Positions 33,204-41,315 of a DNA stretch of 64,000 nt are shown here, piece by piece. The DNA lies in contig CAWBAK010000006.1 of the NCBI GenBank assembly GCA_963786805.1, forward strand, positions 131,488-195,487, read 5' to 3'. The notes beneath the pieces are model-generated. The model worked only from the letters and a program-made list of their open reading frames with translations. It made no database searches and had not been told where the DNA came from. How positions within the stretch are numbered: the first letter of the stretch is position 1; every line of letters starts with the position of its first letter. This DNA comes from CALGFI01 sp963786805. Lineage in GTDB: Bacteria; Actinomycetota; UBA4738; HRBIN12. Position numbers and translations under genes: made by a program.

Positions 33204-34495
33204 GCGAGCTACGGACGACGCTCGAGCGGCGCCGCAGGGCGCACGTTCCCGACCCCGGCGCGTTCGACCGGCTCGTCCGCAGGCGCCATCGGAAGGAGCG
33301 GACCCAGCGGCTCGCGACGATCGCCGTCGTGCTCGCGATCTCGGCGGCGGGCATCTGGGCTCTCGTGCGTGCCGGGTCCTTCGACGCGCGCCCCGCGGCC
33401 CCGACGATCGACCGATCGACGGCAGGACGGCTCGAGGTCGCCTGGACGGCCGCGGTCGGGGGCGCGACGGCCCCCGTCATCGCGGGCGACCTGGCCTTCG
33501 TAGGAAGCGAGGCGGGCGTCCTCTACGCGCTCGACGTCCGCACGGGCGGCGTCGTGTGGCTCGGACGGCTCGGCGGCCCGATCGCCTCCGAGGCCGCCGT
33601 CTCAGGCAACCGAGTGTTCGTCCACACGACCACCGGCGCGCTGGCGGCGTTCGAGACGTCGTGCGGCTCGGGCGGCGCGACCTGCCTCCCGTCGTGGACG
33701 GCCCGGACCGGCGGTAGCGGTGCTCCCCCGCTCGTCGCCGGCGACCTCGTGCTGGTGAGCATTGGGAATCGGCTGCTCGCGTTCGACGCGGCCTGCGGGA
33801 ACGGGGGCGAGATGTGCGAGCCGACGTGGACGGGGGTCGCGAGGCCCGTGGACGGCACCGGCCCCTCGGCCGCCCCGGCGCTCGCCGACGGGACCGTCTG
33901 GACGGTCATCGGCCAGGACGCCACGATCTTCCCGATGCCGTGCTCGGTGCCCGAGGGCGGCCGATGCCAGGCGGTGAACCATCGCTTCACCGGAGTGCTC
34001 CGCACGGGCCCCGTCGTCGGCGGCGGGATGGCCTACCTCGGCTCCACCTCCGGCTACGTCTACGGCTTCCGAGCCGACTGCACCACCGTGTGCGAAGCGA
34101 TCTGGCGAGCGCTCGCCACCGACCCCACCGAGCCCGCCGTCGCCGACGGCTTCGTCTACGTGTCCGGCGCCCCGGACGGCGGCCTCGCCGCCGTCCCGCA
34201 GGACTGCCGCTCCAACGGCGCGGTCTGCGCCCCCACCTGGACCGGTGACATCAACGGCTCGCCGACGTCCCGAGTGATCGTCTCGAACGGCGTCGTGTAC
34301 GTCGGCTCCAGCGACGGCAACCTCTACGCGTTCCCTACGACGTGCGACGCGCGATGCGCCCCCCTCGCCGCGATCCGGATCGGCTCGTCCATCGAGGCGC
34401 CCGCGATCTGGCAGGATCGAGCGGTCCTCGTGACGGCCCGCGACGGGACGCTCCGAGCGTTGACGATCGACGGCCGCCCGGTAACAGCGACCTGA
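33200..34495 (+). CDS. Single-pass membrane protein with PQQ-like beta-propeller, probable ECF partner
   Basis: 431 residues. A short cytosolic N-terminus (LRTTLERRRRAHVPDPGAFDRLVRRRHRKERTQRL) resembles that of the partner at 25041, followed by a membrane helix (ATIAVVLAISAAGIWALV). Outside is a PQQ-like beta-propeller with repeats such as GDLAFVGSEAGVLYALDVRTGGVVW, GNRVFVHTTTGALAAF and GVVYVGSSDGNLYAFPTTC. Paired cysteines in most blades suggest disulfides. It is coupled to the sigma gene by a 4-bp overlap and is inferred to sense an extracellular signal. Confidence 0.88.
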   Translation: MSELRTTLERRRRAHVPDPGAFDRLVRRRHRKERTQRLATIAVVLAISAAGIWALVRAGSFDARPAAPTIDRSTAGRLEVAWTAAVGGATAPVIAGDLAFVGSEAGVLYALDVRTGGVVWLGRLGGPIASEAAVSGNRVFVHTTTGALAAFETSCGSGGATCLPSWTARTGGSGAPPLVAGDLVLVSIGNRLLAFDAACGNGGEMCEPTWTGVARPVDGTGPSAAPALADGTVWTVIGQDATIFPMPCSVPEGGRCQAVNHRFTGVLRTGPVVGGGMAYLGSTSGYVYGFRADCTTVCEAIWRALATDPTEPAVADGFVYVSGAPDGGLAAVPQDCRSNGAVCAPTWTGDINGSPTSRVIVSNGVVYVGSSDGNLYAFPTTCDARCAPLAAIRIGSSIEAPAIWQDRAVLVTARDGTLRALTIDGRPVTAT

Positions 34496-34591
34496 CCCCT
34501 CACGCGATGCCCACCGATGGTCAGATCGGTTCGATGCGGATGGACTCCACCATCTCGATGCGGTCGGCTCGGTCCTGCGCCGAAGTCGCCG

Positions 34592-35296
34592 CTAGGCGTG
34601 GGCCTTCGCGACGTTCCCGATGATCTCGGCGAGCTCGCGGGGGCGTGACCACATGGGCCAGTGGCTCGTCGGCAGGTCCACCCACGTGACGTCGCGGAGC
34701 TCGGACAGGCCTGCGAGCCACGCGTAGTCCTCCTTCCCCCAGTCCTTCATCTGCTCCGACGTCGCGCCCGTGCAGATGATGGTGCTCGGGATGCTGAGGC
34801 GAGCGTCGTTCGTGAACCCGTGCTCGTCACGCAGCGCGCCGGCCGGCTCGGGGATCGCGCGGTCGCGGAACGTCTCGAGCTGCTTCTGGCTCAGGCCGTC
34901 CAGGTTCTCGTTCTCCGCGAGCTCCTCGAGCGAGGGCATCGGCAGCTCGGGTCCGGCGAGATCCGGATCCGCCGTCCCCTTCCCGGGCGCGGTGTCCACG
35001 TAGACCATGGCCGCGATCTTCTCGGGGATGCGATCCGTCACCGCGTAGCCGGGAAATCCGGCGCCGCTGTGCACGGCCAGGAGGACCGGCCGTCCCTGCG
35101 CGACGATCGCGTCGACGATCGCGTCGACGTGGTCGTTCAGCGAGATCGCCGAGCGATCCTCGTCGACGGATCCGAGTCCCGGCAACGTGAGCGCGGTGAC
35201 CTCGTGACCCTCGGCGCGCAGGACGTCCGCGACCTCGTCCCACGCCCACGCCCCGAGCCAGAACCCCGGGACGAGCACGATCGGCGGTGTCGTCAC
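34592..35296 (-). CDS. Alpha/beta hydrolase
   Basis: 234 residues: oxyanion region IVLVPGFWLGAWAWDEVADVL, nucleophile elbow AVHSGAGFPG (Ser77) with an unusual HSGAG, and catalytic His in PTSHWPMW. This pattern is typical of the short RsbQ/methylesterase-like hydrolases of actinobacteria. It is cytosolic and the substrate is unknown. The GTG start follows TAGGGT by 6 nt, so the message is leaderless. The 34496-34591 gap holds nothing recognisable. Confidence 0.88.
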   Translation of the reverse strand: MTTPPIVLVPGFWLGAWAWDEVADVLRAEGHEVTALTLPGLGSVDEDRSAISLNDHVDAIVDAIVAQGRPVLLAVHSGAGFPGYAVTDRIPEKIAAMVYVDTAPGKGTADPDLAGPELPMPSLEELAENENLDGLSQKQLETFRDRAIPEPAGALRDEHGFTNDARLSIPSTIICTGATSEQMKDWGKEDYAWLAGLSELRDVTWVDLPTSHWPMWSRPRELAEIIGNVAKAHA

Positions 35297-35302
35297 GCGT
35301 CG

Positions 35303-35308
35303 ACCCTA
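35303..35308 (-). promoter_or_regulatory. -10 box of leaderless hydrolase promoter
   Basis: TAGGGT on the minus strand, then CGACGC, then the GTG start at 35296; identical hexamer and spacing to the SRPBCC promoter at 7755. Confidence 0.55.
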
Positions 35309-35360
35309 CAGACGGTCGGCGACATCCACGAACCCGATGGTTGCCCACATACCCCGGGGG

Positions 35361-35366
35361 TACGGT
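35361..35366 (+). promoter_or_regulatory. -10 box of leaderless promoter for the small membrane protein
   Basis: TACGGT is followed by TGACGG and GTG. The same hexamer and spacing recur 167 bp downstream at the next gene, supporting both starts. Confidence 0.5.
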
Positions 35367-35372
35367 TGACGG

Positions 35373-35480
35373 GTGCCGTTCTACATCGGGCTGACGTGGC
35401 GCACCGTCGGGTGGCTCGTCGTCGCCGGGCTCGTGGTCGGCCTCGTCGTCGGGTTCCTCGCCGGGCGCGCCTTCGGCTGA
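35373..35480 (+). CDS. 35-residue single-pass membrane protein
   Basis: VPFYIGLTWRTVGWLVVAGL followed by VVGLVVGFLAGRAFG is one hydrophobic helix with GxxxG-type spacing (VVGLVVGFLAG), flanked by Arg residues. No family is recognised. Reality is supported by the leaderless -10 box at the standard distance and by its coding character. It might oligomerise in the membrane or regulate a larger protein. Confidence 0.5.
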   Translation: MPFYIGLTWRTVGWLVVAGLVVGLVVGFLAGRAFG

Positions 35481-35527
35481 TGAGCAGGTACGGGCGGCCG
35501 TGAACGGCTCCGGTGAAGGTGGGTTGA

Positions 35528-35533
35528 TACGGT
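35528..35533 (+). promoter_or_regulatory. -10 box of leaderless promoter for the VOC/PCD-like gene
   Basis: TACGGT, then GAGCTC, then the GTG at 35540; no ribosome-binding sequence lies between. Confidence 0.5.
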
Positions 35534-35539
35534 GAGCTC

Positions 35540-36175
35540 GTGACCGAAGGGATCCCACCGAGCCGGTTCCACGAGCACGGGTGGCGCGTCCTCCGCGACG
35601 ACGCCTGCATCTACTTCGCCACCGGTTCGTTCGCCAAGGGCGTCGAGCTCGTCGAGGCGATCGGCCGGCTCGCGGCCGCCGGCGACCGCCCTGCGGACAT
35701 CGATCTCCGGGCGGAGGGCGTCACGGTACGTCTCGGCAGGCACGGCCCCCCTCCGACCGAGGAGGATCTGGCCCTCGCCGAACGCATCTCGGCGGCCGCG
35801 CGCGAGCTCGGTGTGTCGGCCGACCTCGATGGTCTCCAAGCGGTCCAGGTAGCGATCGACGCCCTCGTCATCCCCGAGGTGCTCCCGTTCTGGCAAGCGG
35901 TCCTCGGCTACCGGAAGGTCGACGTCGCGGACCTGCTCGACCCCCGCCGGTCGAGCCCGCCGTTCTGGTTCCAGCAGATGGACGCGCCGCGCCCGCAGCG
36001 CAACCGGATCCACATCGACGTCTACGTCTCGCAGGACGAGGCCGAAGCGCGCGTCGCCGCGGGACTCGCGGCCGGTGGCCACGTGGTCAGCGACGCGCAC
36101 GCGCCCGAGTGGTGGACCCTCGCCGACTCCGAAGGCAACGAGGTCGACATCGCGCCCTGGCCCGATCTGGATTGA
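35540..36175 (+). CDS. Pterin-carbinolamine-dehydratase-like domain fused to VOC domain
   Basis: 211 residues in two parts. Residues about 10-70 (WRVLRDDACIYFATGSFAKGVELVEAIGRLAAAGDRPADIDLRAEGVTVRL) match the 4a-hydroxytetrahydrobiopterin dehydratase fold, but the catalytic His-His pair is absent. Residues about 95-211 form a VOC domain (VQVAIDALVIPEVLPFWQAVLGYRK, NRIHIDVYVSQDEAEARVAAGLAAGG, LADSEGNEVDIAPW). It is followed after 9 bp by a RibD-like gene, so they are probably co-transcribed. Substrate unknown. Confidence 0.82.
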   Translation: MTEGIPPSRFHEHGWRVLRDDACIYFATGSFAKGVELVEAIGRLAAAGDRPADIDLRAEGVTVRLGRHGPPPTEEDLALAERISAAARELGVSADLDGLQAVQVAIDALVIPEVLPFWQAVLGYRKVDVADLLDPRRSSPPFWFQQMDAPRPQRNRIHIDVYVSQDEAEARVAAGLAAGGHVVSDAHAPEWWTLADSEGNEVDIAPWPDLD

Positions 36176-36184
36176 GGATGAGCG

Positions 36185-36823
36185 ATGAGCAAGCTGCGTG
36201 CGACGATGACGATCTCGCTCGACGGGTTCGGCGCGGGGCCGGACCAGACCGTCGAGGAACCGCTCGGCGTCGGTGGCGAGCGCCTGCACGACTGGATGTT
36301 CCCGCTCGACGTGTTCAAGGAGCAGCCGGGCGACGACACGCCGGGCGAGACGAACGCGAGCAGCGCCGTCGTGAGGGGCTGGTGGGAGAACGTCGGTGCC
36401 GTCGTGATGGGCCGCAAGATGTTCGGCGGCGGTCCGGGTCCGTGGCAGGGCGACTGGCGCGGCTGGTGGGGTGAGGATCCGCCGTACCACGTGCCCGTGT
36501 TCGTGCTCACGCATCACGCCAGAGAGCCGCTCGAGATGCAGGGCGGCACGACGTTCCACTTCATCACCGACGGCATCGAGAGCGCGCTCGAGCGCGCGAC
36601 CGAGGCGGCGGGCGGAGCGGACGTGTGGCTTACCGGCGGGGCGAGCGTGATCCAGCAGTACCTGGCGGCGGGGCTGCTCGACGAGATCGATCTGTCGATC
36701 TCACCGATGCTGCTCGGCGAGCGCCTGTTCGATGGGATCGCCGACGCCGACCTCGAGCAGCTCCGCGTCGTCGAGGCGCCCGGCGTCACGCACATCCGAT
36801 ACCGCGTGGCGAGAACCCACTGA
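36185..36823 (+). CDS. RibD C-terminal/DHFR-like protein, copy A
   Basis: 212 residues: RATMTISLDGFGAGPDQTVEEPLGVGGERLHDWMF, VVMGRKMFGGGPGPWQGDWRGWWGEDPPYHVPVFVLTHHAR, FITDGIESALERA, VWLTGGASVIQQYLAAGLLDEIDLSISPMLLGERLFDG. It is an NADPH-type reductase fold of unknown substrate. A second gene at 42674 is nearly the same, with about 13 substitutions and a two-residue insertion. It belongs to an operon with the VOC/PCD-like gene. Confidence 0.9.
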   Translation: MSKLRATMTISLDGFGAGPDQTVEEPLGVGGERLHDWMFPLDVFKEQPGDDTPGETNASSAVVRGWWENVGAVVMGRKMFGGGPGPWQGDWRGWWGEDPPYHVPVFVLTHHAREPLEMQGGTTFHFITDGIESALERATEAAGGADVWLTGGASVIQQYLAAGLLDEIDLSISPMLLGERLFDGIADADLEQLRVVEAPGVTHIRYRVARTH

Positions 36824-36910
36824 GGGTCTGGTCGAAAGCGGGACGCCGCGCGGATGCACCGGCTCGAGGGCGGAGCCGTGGTGCCCCGCCCTCGAACGCT
36901 TCCGATGCCT

Positions 36911-37649
36911 CTACCGCTCGACGAGATCCGGAACCGACACCGGATCGTGCGTGCCGTATCCGGTCGTGATCGGCGTCGGCTTGAACCCCTTCACGACGAG
37001 ATAGATGCCGAGCCCCAACTCCCAGAAGAACTCCGGGACCGTCGCGATGACCTGCCCGGCGGAGCCCGGCTCGAAGACGTCGAAGATGATCGCGGTCCCC
37101 GAGGCGATGATGAGCGGACCTCCGATGAGCCCCAGCATCGCCAGGCCCCGTGGCACGAGGCCGGACCGGTACATCAGGTATCCAAGGATCAGCCCGTTCC
37201 CGACGCCGACGACCCAACCGGGTCCGAGCAGGAACGTCCAGTCGTGGATCGCGACGAGCGACCTTCCAACGGAGACGAGCGAGCCATCCGCCGCGGCGCC
37301 CCCGACGTCCTGCCGCAGGGTTACGACGGCGAGGAGACTGAGGATGCCGACGGCGATGAACGCGGACTCGACGACACGAGCGGTGACGTAGCCGAGAGCG
37401 AGGCCCTCGTGCTGCCGCTTGAGGATCGGGAACAAGACGACCGCGGTCCCGATGTTGGCGACGATGAGGATCATCTCGAGGAACGCTCCGAGGGCGATGC
37501 GGTTGTCGGCCCCGGCGCCGGCGATGTAGCGAGCGTCGTCGAGGATCGGGGTGTACAGGAACAGCGCTGCGGGGATCGAGGTGACGAAGGTGACGATGAA
37601 GAGCCATCCCACGATCGACGCGGTCTTCCTGGTCGGATCCAGTCTGCAT
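36911..37649 (-). CDS. DUF4386 integral membrane protein (frameshifted at the start)
   Basis: About 245 residues with some seven hydrophobic segments: TASIVGWLFIVTFVTSIPAALFLYTPIL, LGAFLEMILIVANIGTAVVLFPIL, VVESAFIAVGILSLLAVVTL, DWTFLLGPGWVVGVGNGLILGYLMYRSGLVPR. This is the DUF4386 pattern, function unknown. The ATG at 37649 with its AAGGAAGGGAG site reaches the conserved frame only if one inserted base near 37640 is removed. It is 22 bp after the quinone oxidoreductase stop and shares its operon and TetR control. Confidence 0.85.
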
Positions 37650-37671
37650 ATCTCCCTTCCTTGGGTTCGTC

Positions 37672-38694
37672 TCAACGTTGGACGTGCTGGGGCTCGGAGA
37701 CCCGCTCCGGCTGCTGGAGAGCCGCTTGCACCGTGATCGCGAGCTTGCCGCGGACGTGCGCGGTCTCCACGCGACGGATCGCCTCGGGCGTCTCGCTCAG
37801 CGGGTAGGTCTGCTCGATGACAGGCCTGATCTCGCCCCGCTCGATCATCGCGCTCAGCGTGTCGAGATCCTCGGCGCTCGACTTCGCGGTGAACGGTCCG
37901 ATCTTCTGGCTGACGAACGGCGCCAGCAGCATGCCCGAAACGAGCCGCCCCATCGGCCCGAACCAGCGTCCGCCGCCCTCGCCGCTGCTGAGGACGAGCT
38001 TGCCGTCGCGCGTCAGCGCACGCCGGCACGCCCCTGCCGGTTTCGTTCCGCCGAGCTGGACGATCACGTCGTACTTCTGCGCCGCCGCGGTGAAGTCCCG
38101 CTGCGTGTAGTCGATGACCTCGTCCGCGCCGAGCGAGCGAACGAGCTCGACGTTCGCGGTACTGCACACGCCGGTGACGTGCGCGCCGAGCGCCTTCGCG
38201 ATCTGCACCGCGAAGCTCCCCACACCGCCGGACGCGCCGACGATCAGCACCTGCCGGCCCTCGCGCACGCCGCCGTGACGCAGCAGCTGCAGCGCGGTCG
38301 TCGCGGCGAGCGGCACGACCGCCGCCTCTTCGAACGTGAGGTTCGCGGGTTTCCGGGCGAGGATGCTCTCGGGCACACAGGTGAACTCCGAGAACCCGCC
38401 CTCCTCGACGTTGGCGAACACCTCGTCGCCGGGCGCGAACCGCGTGACGCCGCTGCCGACCGCCTCGACCACACCGGCCACGTCGCTCCCGGGGAAGCGG
38501 AACTTCGGCTTACGCAGGCCGATCTGCGGCCGCACGATGAGCGGCAGCCCTCGCATCAGGTGCCAGTCCCGCGGGTTGGCGGACGAAGCCATGACCCGCA
38601 CCAACACTTCGTCGTCCTTCGGGACGGGCCGGTCGAGCTCCTCGAGCTCGAGGACGTCGGGTGGGCCGTACCGGTTCTGCGTGATCGCTCTCAT
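37672..38694 (-). CDS. NAD(P)-dependent quinone oxidoreductase-like alcohol dehydrogenase
   Basis: 340 residues of the zinc-free medium-chain reductase group: MRAITQNRYGPPDVLELEE, SSANPRDWHLMRG, FPGSDVAGVVEAVGSGVTRFAPGDEVFA, nucleotide motif VLIVGASGGVGSFAVQIAKALGAHVTGV, and a C-terminal AHVRGKLAITV. It reduces quinones or enones with NADPH. GGAGGAGAACTCG precedes the ATG; the transcript has a leader of about 50 nt that includes operator O1. It is the first gene of a two-gene operon with the DUF4386 protein, controlled by the divergent TetR gene. Confidence 0.9.
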   Translation of the reverse strand: MRAITQNRYGPPDVLELEELDRPVPKDDEVLVRVMASSANPRDWHLMRGLPLIVRPQIGLRKPKFRFPGSDVAGVVEAVGSGVTRFAPGDEVFANVEEGGFSEFTCVPESILARKPANLTFEEAAVVPLAATTALQLLRHGGVREGRQVLIVGASGGVGSFAVQIAKALGAHVTGVCSTANVELVRSLGADEVIDYTQRDFTAAAQKYDVIVQLGGTKPAGACRRALTRDGKLVLSSGEGGGRWFGPMGRLVSGMLLAPFVSQKIGPFTAKSSAEDLDTLSAMIERGEIRPVIEQTYPLSETPEAIRRVETAHVRGKLAITVQAALQQPERVSEPQHVQR

Positions 38695-38724
38695 CGAGTT
38701 CTCCTCCGTTGGGCTCGATCCGAG

Positions 38725-38739
38725 GTGTACGCTGTACAC
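38725..38739. promoter_or_regulatory. TetR operator O1
   Basis: Perfect palindrome GTGTAC-GCT-GTACAC in the divergent region between the quinone oxidoreductase and TetR genes. It lies inside the oxidoreductase 5' leader. Its centre is 32 bp from that of O2. Confidence 0.7.
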
Positions 38740-38749
38740 CAGTGGCGGA

Positions 38750-38779
38750 AGGATAGGTGTACAGCGTACACTCTGTCAA
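38750..38779 (-). promoter_or_regulatory. Quinone oxidoreductase promoter with TetR operator O2 in the spacer
   Basis: On the minus strand TTGACA (38779-38774) and TATCCT (38755-38750) are 18 bp apart. The second palindrome GTGTAC-AGC-GTACAC (38757-38771) fills the spacer, so a bound repressor would exclude polymerase. The inducer is unknown. Confidence 0.72.
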
Positions 38780-38826
38780 CAGGAAACCCGAGATGGGGCT
38801 TCGCGCTCCGTGGAAAGGCGATCCCG

Positions 38827-39540
38827 ATGGCTCAGAAGACGGCGGCTCCGCGCCGGATCCCGCTCAGCAGGGATCGCGTGTTGCGCGCCGCCATCGCCCT
38901 CGCCGACGAGGCGGGGATCGAATCGGTCAGCATGCGCCGGCTCGCCCAGGAGCTCAGCGTGGTGCCGATGGCGCTCTACAAGCACGTGGCCAACAAGGAG
39001 GACGTCCTCGACGGGATGGTCGACGTGGTCGTCGGCGACATCGATCCCCCGGCCGGCGGCACCGACTGGAAGAGCGCGATCCGGCAGCGGATCCTCTCGG
39101 CGCGACAGACGCTCCTCCGGCACCCCTGGGCGTCACGAGTGCTCGAGTCCCGGGAGAACCCGACACCGCGCGTGATGGCGTATATGGACTCGACGATCGG
39201 GATCTTCCGGGCCGGCGGGTTCTCGATCGACCTCACGCATCACGTGATGCACGCCGTGGGAAGCCGCATCTTCGGGTTCACCCAGGAGCTGTTCGACGAC
39301 TCGCCGAGTGCCGATCCTGAAGGGCCGGCCGCCCTGCCACCCGAGATGGTGCAGCAGTTCCCCTACATCACGGAGCTCGTCACGGCGATCTCGCACGAGA
39401 AGGGATCGGTGGTGGGTCCAGGTTGCGACGATCAGTACGAGTTCGAGTTCGCGCTGGACCTTCTCTTGGACGGGATCGAGCGGCTCAGGGAGCGGAACCT
39501 GACGTCTGCGCCACCCGGCCTTCCCTCGGCAGGACCCTAG
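38827..39540 (+). CDS. TetR/AcrR-family repressor
   Basis: 237 residues. The DNA-binding domain is ISRDRVLRAAIALADEAGIESVSMRRLAQELSVVPMALYKHVANKEDVLDGMVD-like (LSRDRVLRAAIALADEAG at residue 13), the TetR class with the TetR_C domain (WKSAIRQRILSARQTLLRHPWASRVLE, RVMAYMDSTIGIFRAGGFS). It is divergent from the quinone oxidoreductase operon, and the shared region contains two identical-type palindromes, so it very likely represses both. Ligand unknown; probably an electrophile or drug handled by the reductase. Confidence 0.92.
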   Translation: MAQKTAAPRRIPLSRDRVLRAAIALADEAGIESVSMRRLAQELSVVPMALYKHVANKEDVLDGMVDVVVGDIDPPAGGTDWKSAIRQRILSARQTLLRHPWASRVLESRENPTPRVMAYMDSTIGIFRAGGFSIDLTHHVMHAVGSRIFGFTQELFDDSPSADPEGPAALPPEMVQQFPYITELVTAISHEKGSVVGPGCDDQYEFEFALDLLLDGIERLRERNLTSAPPGLPSAGP

Positions 39541-39546
39541 GCGTCG

Positions 39547-40677
39547 CTACCCGACCGCAGCCTCGCAGGTCACGCACCGGAACTCGAAGGTGAGCGTGAT
39601 CGTGTAGTCGTTGGGCATCTCCCGCGTGACCGACACCTCGGCCACCCCGGGGGCGGTGATCGTGATGGGGACGGGGTCGAGGGCTCCCGGCGAGCTGAAG
39701 AACCCGATGGGGAAGTAGCCGGCCGTGGTGCCGCTGGTATGGCTCACGGTCAGCGCGGAGTCCGATGCCGTCCCCTCGAGCGCGAGGGCTAACCCCGACC
39801 TCGTCCGATCGAACCCGAAGGTGCACGTCTCGGTCTCCACCGCCTCCAGCGTCCCGGAGATCCGGTCGTCGTCGTCGACGACGAGCTCCCCCTGCGCGTC
39901 CCCGATCTGTCGGCAGACATCTCCCGAGGGGAGCGTTTGGTCCGTCTGCATGTGGATACTCCCCTGCCACACCTCGCACTCGGGCACCCGCTTCCCCGAA
40001 CTCGTGATGATGTCCGCGAGCCGGTCCGAAAGCACCTGGTCGATCAAGGGGCCGTTGTCCATCAAGGTCCCTTGTCGACCGGGGATGGGAAGTCCGCTCT
40101 GCCGGTAGTCGTCGCCGAAGCCGAGTAGGTGCCCGAACTCGTGCGCGAAGTCCTCCGGGTCCACGAGGTGCCCTGACCAGACCGCCCACAGCTCGTGCGA
40201 GTAGGGCGAGGCATAGTCCTCGCCTGGGGTTGCCGTCTGATCCGCGTCGTATGGGTCGAACGTGTTGGGCCACGGGGCGTTCGGCTCGTTCCCACCCCAC
40301 GCGATGACGTGGTGACCCGGGGTGGTCACAAGAGCCTCCCGCCCGTCGATCGAGATCTTGCGGGCGGCCGACTCCGGCAACGGGTTGATCACGACGACGA
40401 GGTTGAAGAGCCGGCAGTCGGTGGCGAAGGGAGCCAGTCCATCGACCCAGTAGTCCGTGATCTGCTGGGCGAGCCCGGCGGCCGTCTCCTGCATGCCCTC
40501 CCGGTTCGGATCGGGAACCAGGAAGTCGATGGTGACCGTGATCGTCACGATCGGTGCGTCGACGGTCACCACCGTGCCGCCCTTCGACGCGAATCCCTCC
40601 TGCCCCGCGGCCCCGACGGGAGCGAGCGTTGAAACGACAAGAACGACCACGGTCGTCACCCGGCGAAGGGTTCTCAC
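39547..40677 (-). CDS. Secreted zinc metalloprotease-like protein (HExxHxxGxxD)
   Basis: 376 residues with a signal peptide (RRVTTVVVLVVSTLAPVGAAG). The catalytic motif HEFGHLLGFGD (residues 179-189) is a metzincin-type zinc site with Asp as the third ligand, preceded by PEDFA and followed by GTLMDNGP, an expected Met-turn. The C-terminal 140 residues are a beta-rich region with paired Cys (CEVW...C, CVTC). It should act outside the cell. The GTG start overlaps the stop of the HEAT lipoprotein gene (GTGA), indicating coupled translation and joint function. Confidence 0.85.
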   Translation of the reverse strand: MRTLRRVTTVVVLVVSTLAPVGAAGQEGFASKGGTVVTVDAPIVTITVTIDFLVPDPNREGMQETAAGLAQQITDYWVDGLAPFATDCRLFNLVVVINPLPESAARKISIDGREALVTTPGHHVIAWGGNEPNAPWPNTFDPYDADQTATPGEDYASPYSHELWAVWSGHLVDPEDFAHEFGHLLGFGDDYRQSGLPIPGRQGTLMDNGPLIDQVLSDRLADIITSSGKRVPECEVWQGSIHMQTDQTLPSGDVCRQIGDAQGELVVDDDDRISGTLEAVETETCTFGFDRTRSGLALALEGTASDSALTVSHTSGTTAGYFPIGFFSSPGALDPVPITITAPGVAEVSVTREMPNDYTITLTFEFRCVTCEAAVG

Positions 40678-41315
40678 GGTCCGAACGGGTCGGGGACGGG
40701 GACGATCTCGAACGACGATCCGGCGCCCTGCCACCAGGACTCCCACGCCGGGATCGTCGCCGCCGCTTCGGATGCCGTGGCGGCATCGCGTAGCCCGAGG
40801 TCCTGCCCGGTGAACTGCAGGAGTGCGAACCGGGCCTTCTCCCATACCCGAGCCGGGGGAGATCCGAAGGGAAGGGCAGCATCCTCGACCAGCGCGTCGA
40901 TCAGGATGGGGACCGCTCGCGGATCCGCGACGGCCAGCATCGCGGCCGCGACCAAGACCCGCTCCCGAGGGTCGTCCGCCTGCAGGAGCGGTGCCAGCAC
41001 CTCCGCGTCCTCAGCCCGCAAGGTCACCGACAGGGCGTACACGGCGGCGATCCGGACGTCCGGATCGTCCGACCCGATCAGCTCCAGGGCCGCGGTCCGG
41101 GTCGCCCCGGGCTCGGAGACGATCGCGAGGTCGAGCCGTGCCTCCGGGGCGAACCCGGCGTCGGGCGAAGCGTCGAATCCTTCGATCGCGGCGGCGGGAC
41201 CGGCCTCGCCTCCTTCATCGCTCGGCCCGCCGGTGCACGCCCCCAGCAGGGCCAGCGTGGCGATGAACACCACAACCGACACGGCGAAAAGCCTTCGTGA
41301 TCGCTTCGGCATCAT
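40674..41315 (-). CDS. HEAT-repeat lipoprotein
   Basis: 213 residues. The signal sequence (RRLFAVSVVVFIATLALLGACTG) has a lipobox (LGAC). The mature part contains HEAT-like helical repeats (ATRTAALELIGSDDPDVRIAAVYALSV, LLQADDPRERVLVAAAMLAVADPRAVPILIDAL, RVWEKARFALLQFTG). Such repeats bind proteins. It is the first gene of a two-gene unit and its stop overlaps the metalloprotease start, so it may guide or inhibit that protease at the membrane. GGAG precedes the ATG. Confidence 0.85.
   Translation of the reverse strand: MMPKRSRRLFAVSVVVFIATLALLGACTGGPSDEGGEAGPAAAIEGFDASPDAGFAPEARLDLAIVSEPGATRTAALELIGSDDPDVRIAAVYALSVTLRAEDAEVLAPLLQADDPRERVLVAAAMLAVADPRAVPILIDALVEDAALPFGSPPARVWEKARFALLQFTGQDLGLRDAATASEAAATIPAWESWWQGAGSSFEIVPVPDPFGP

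Noticed and set aside
31496..34495. A 999-codon plus-strand frame
   Set aside because: Its first half is antisense to the DctP-like lipoprotein. Only the last 431 codons, the PQQ-propeller protein, are a gene.
37678..39540. A 620-codon plus-strand frame ending in the TetR gene
   Set aside because: The first 380 codons are antisense to the quinone oxidoreductase and cross its operators. The TetR protein begins at 38827.
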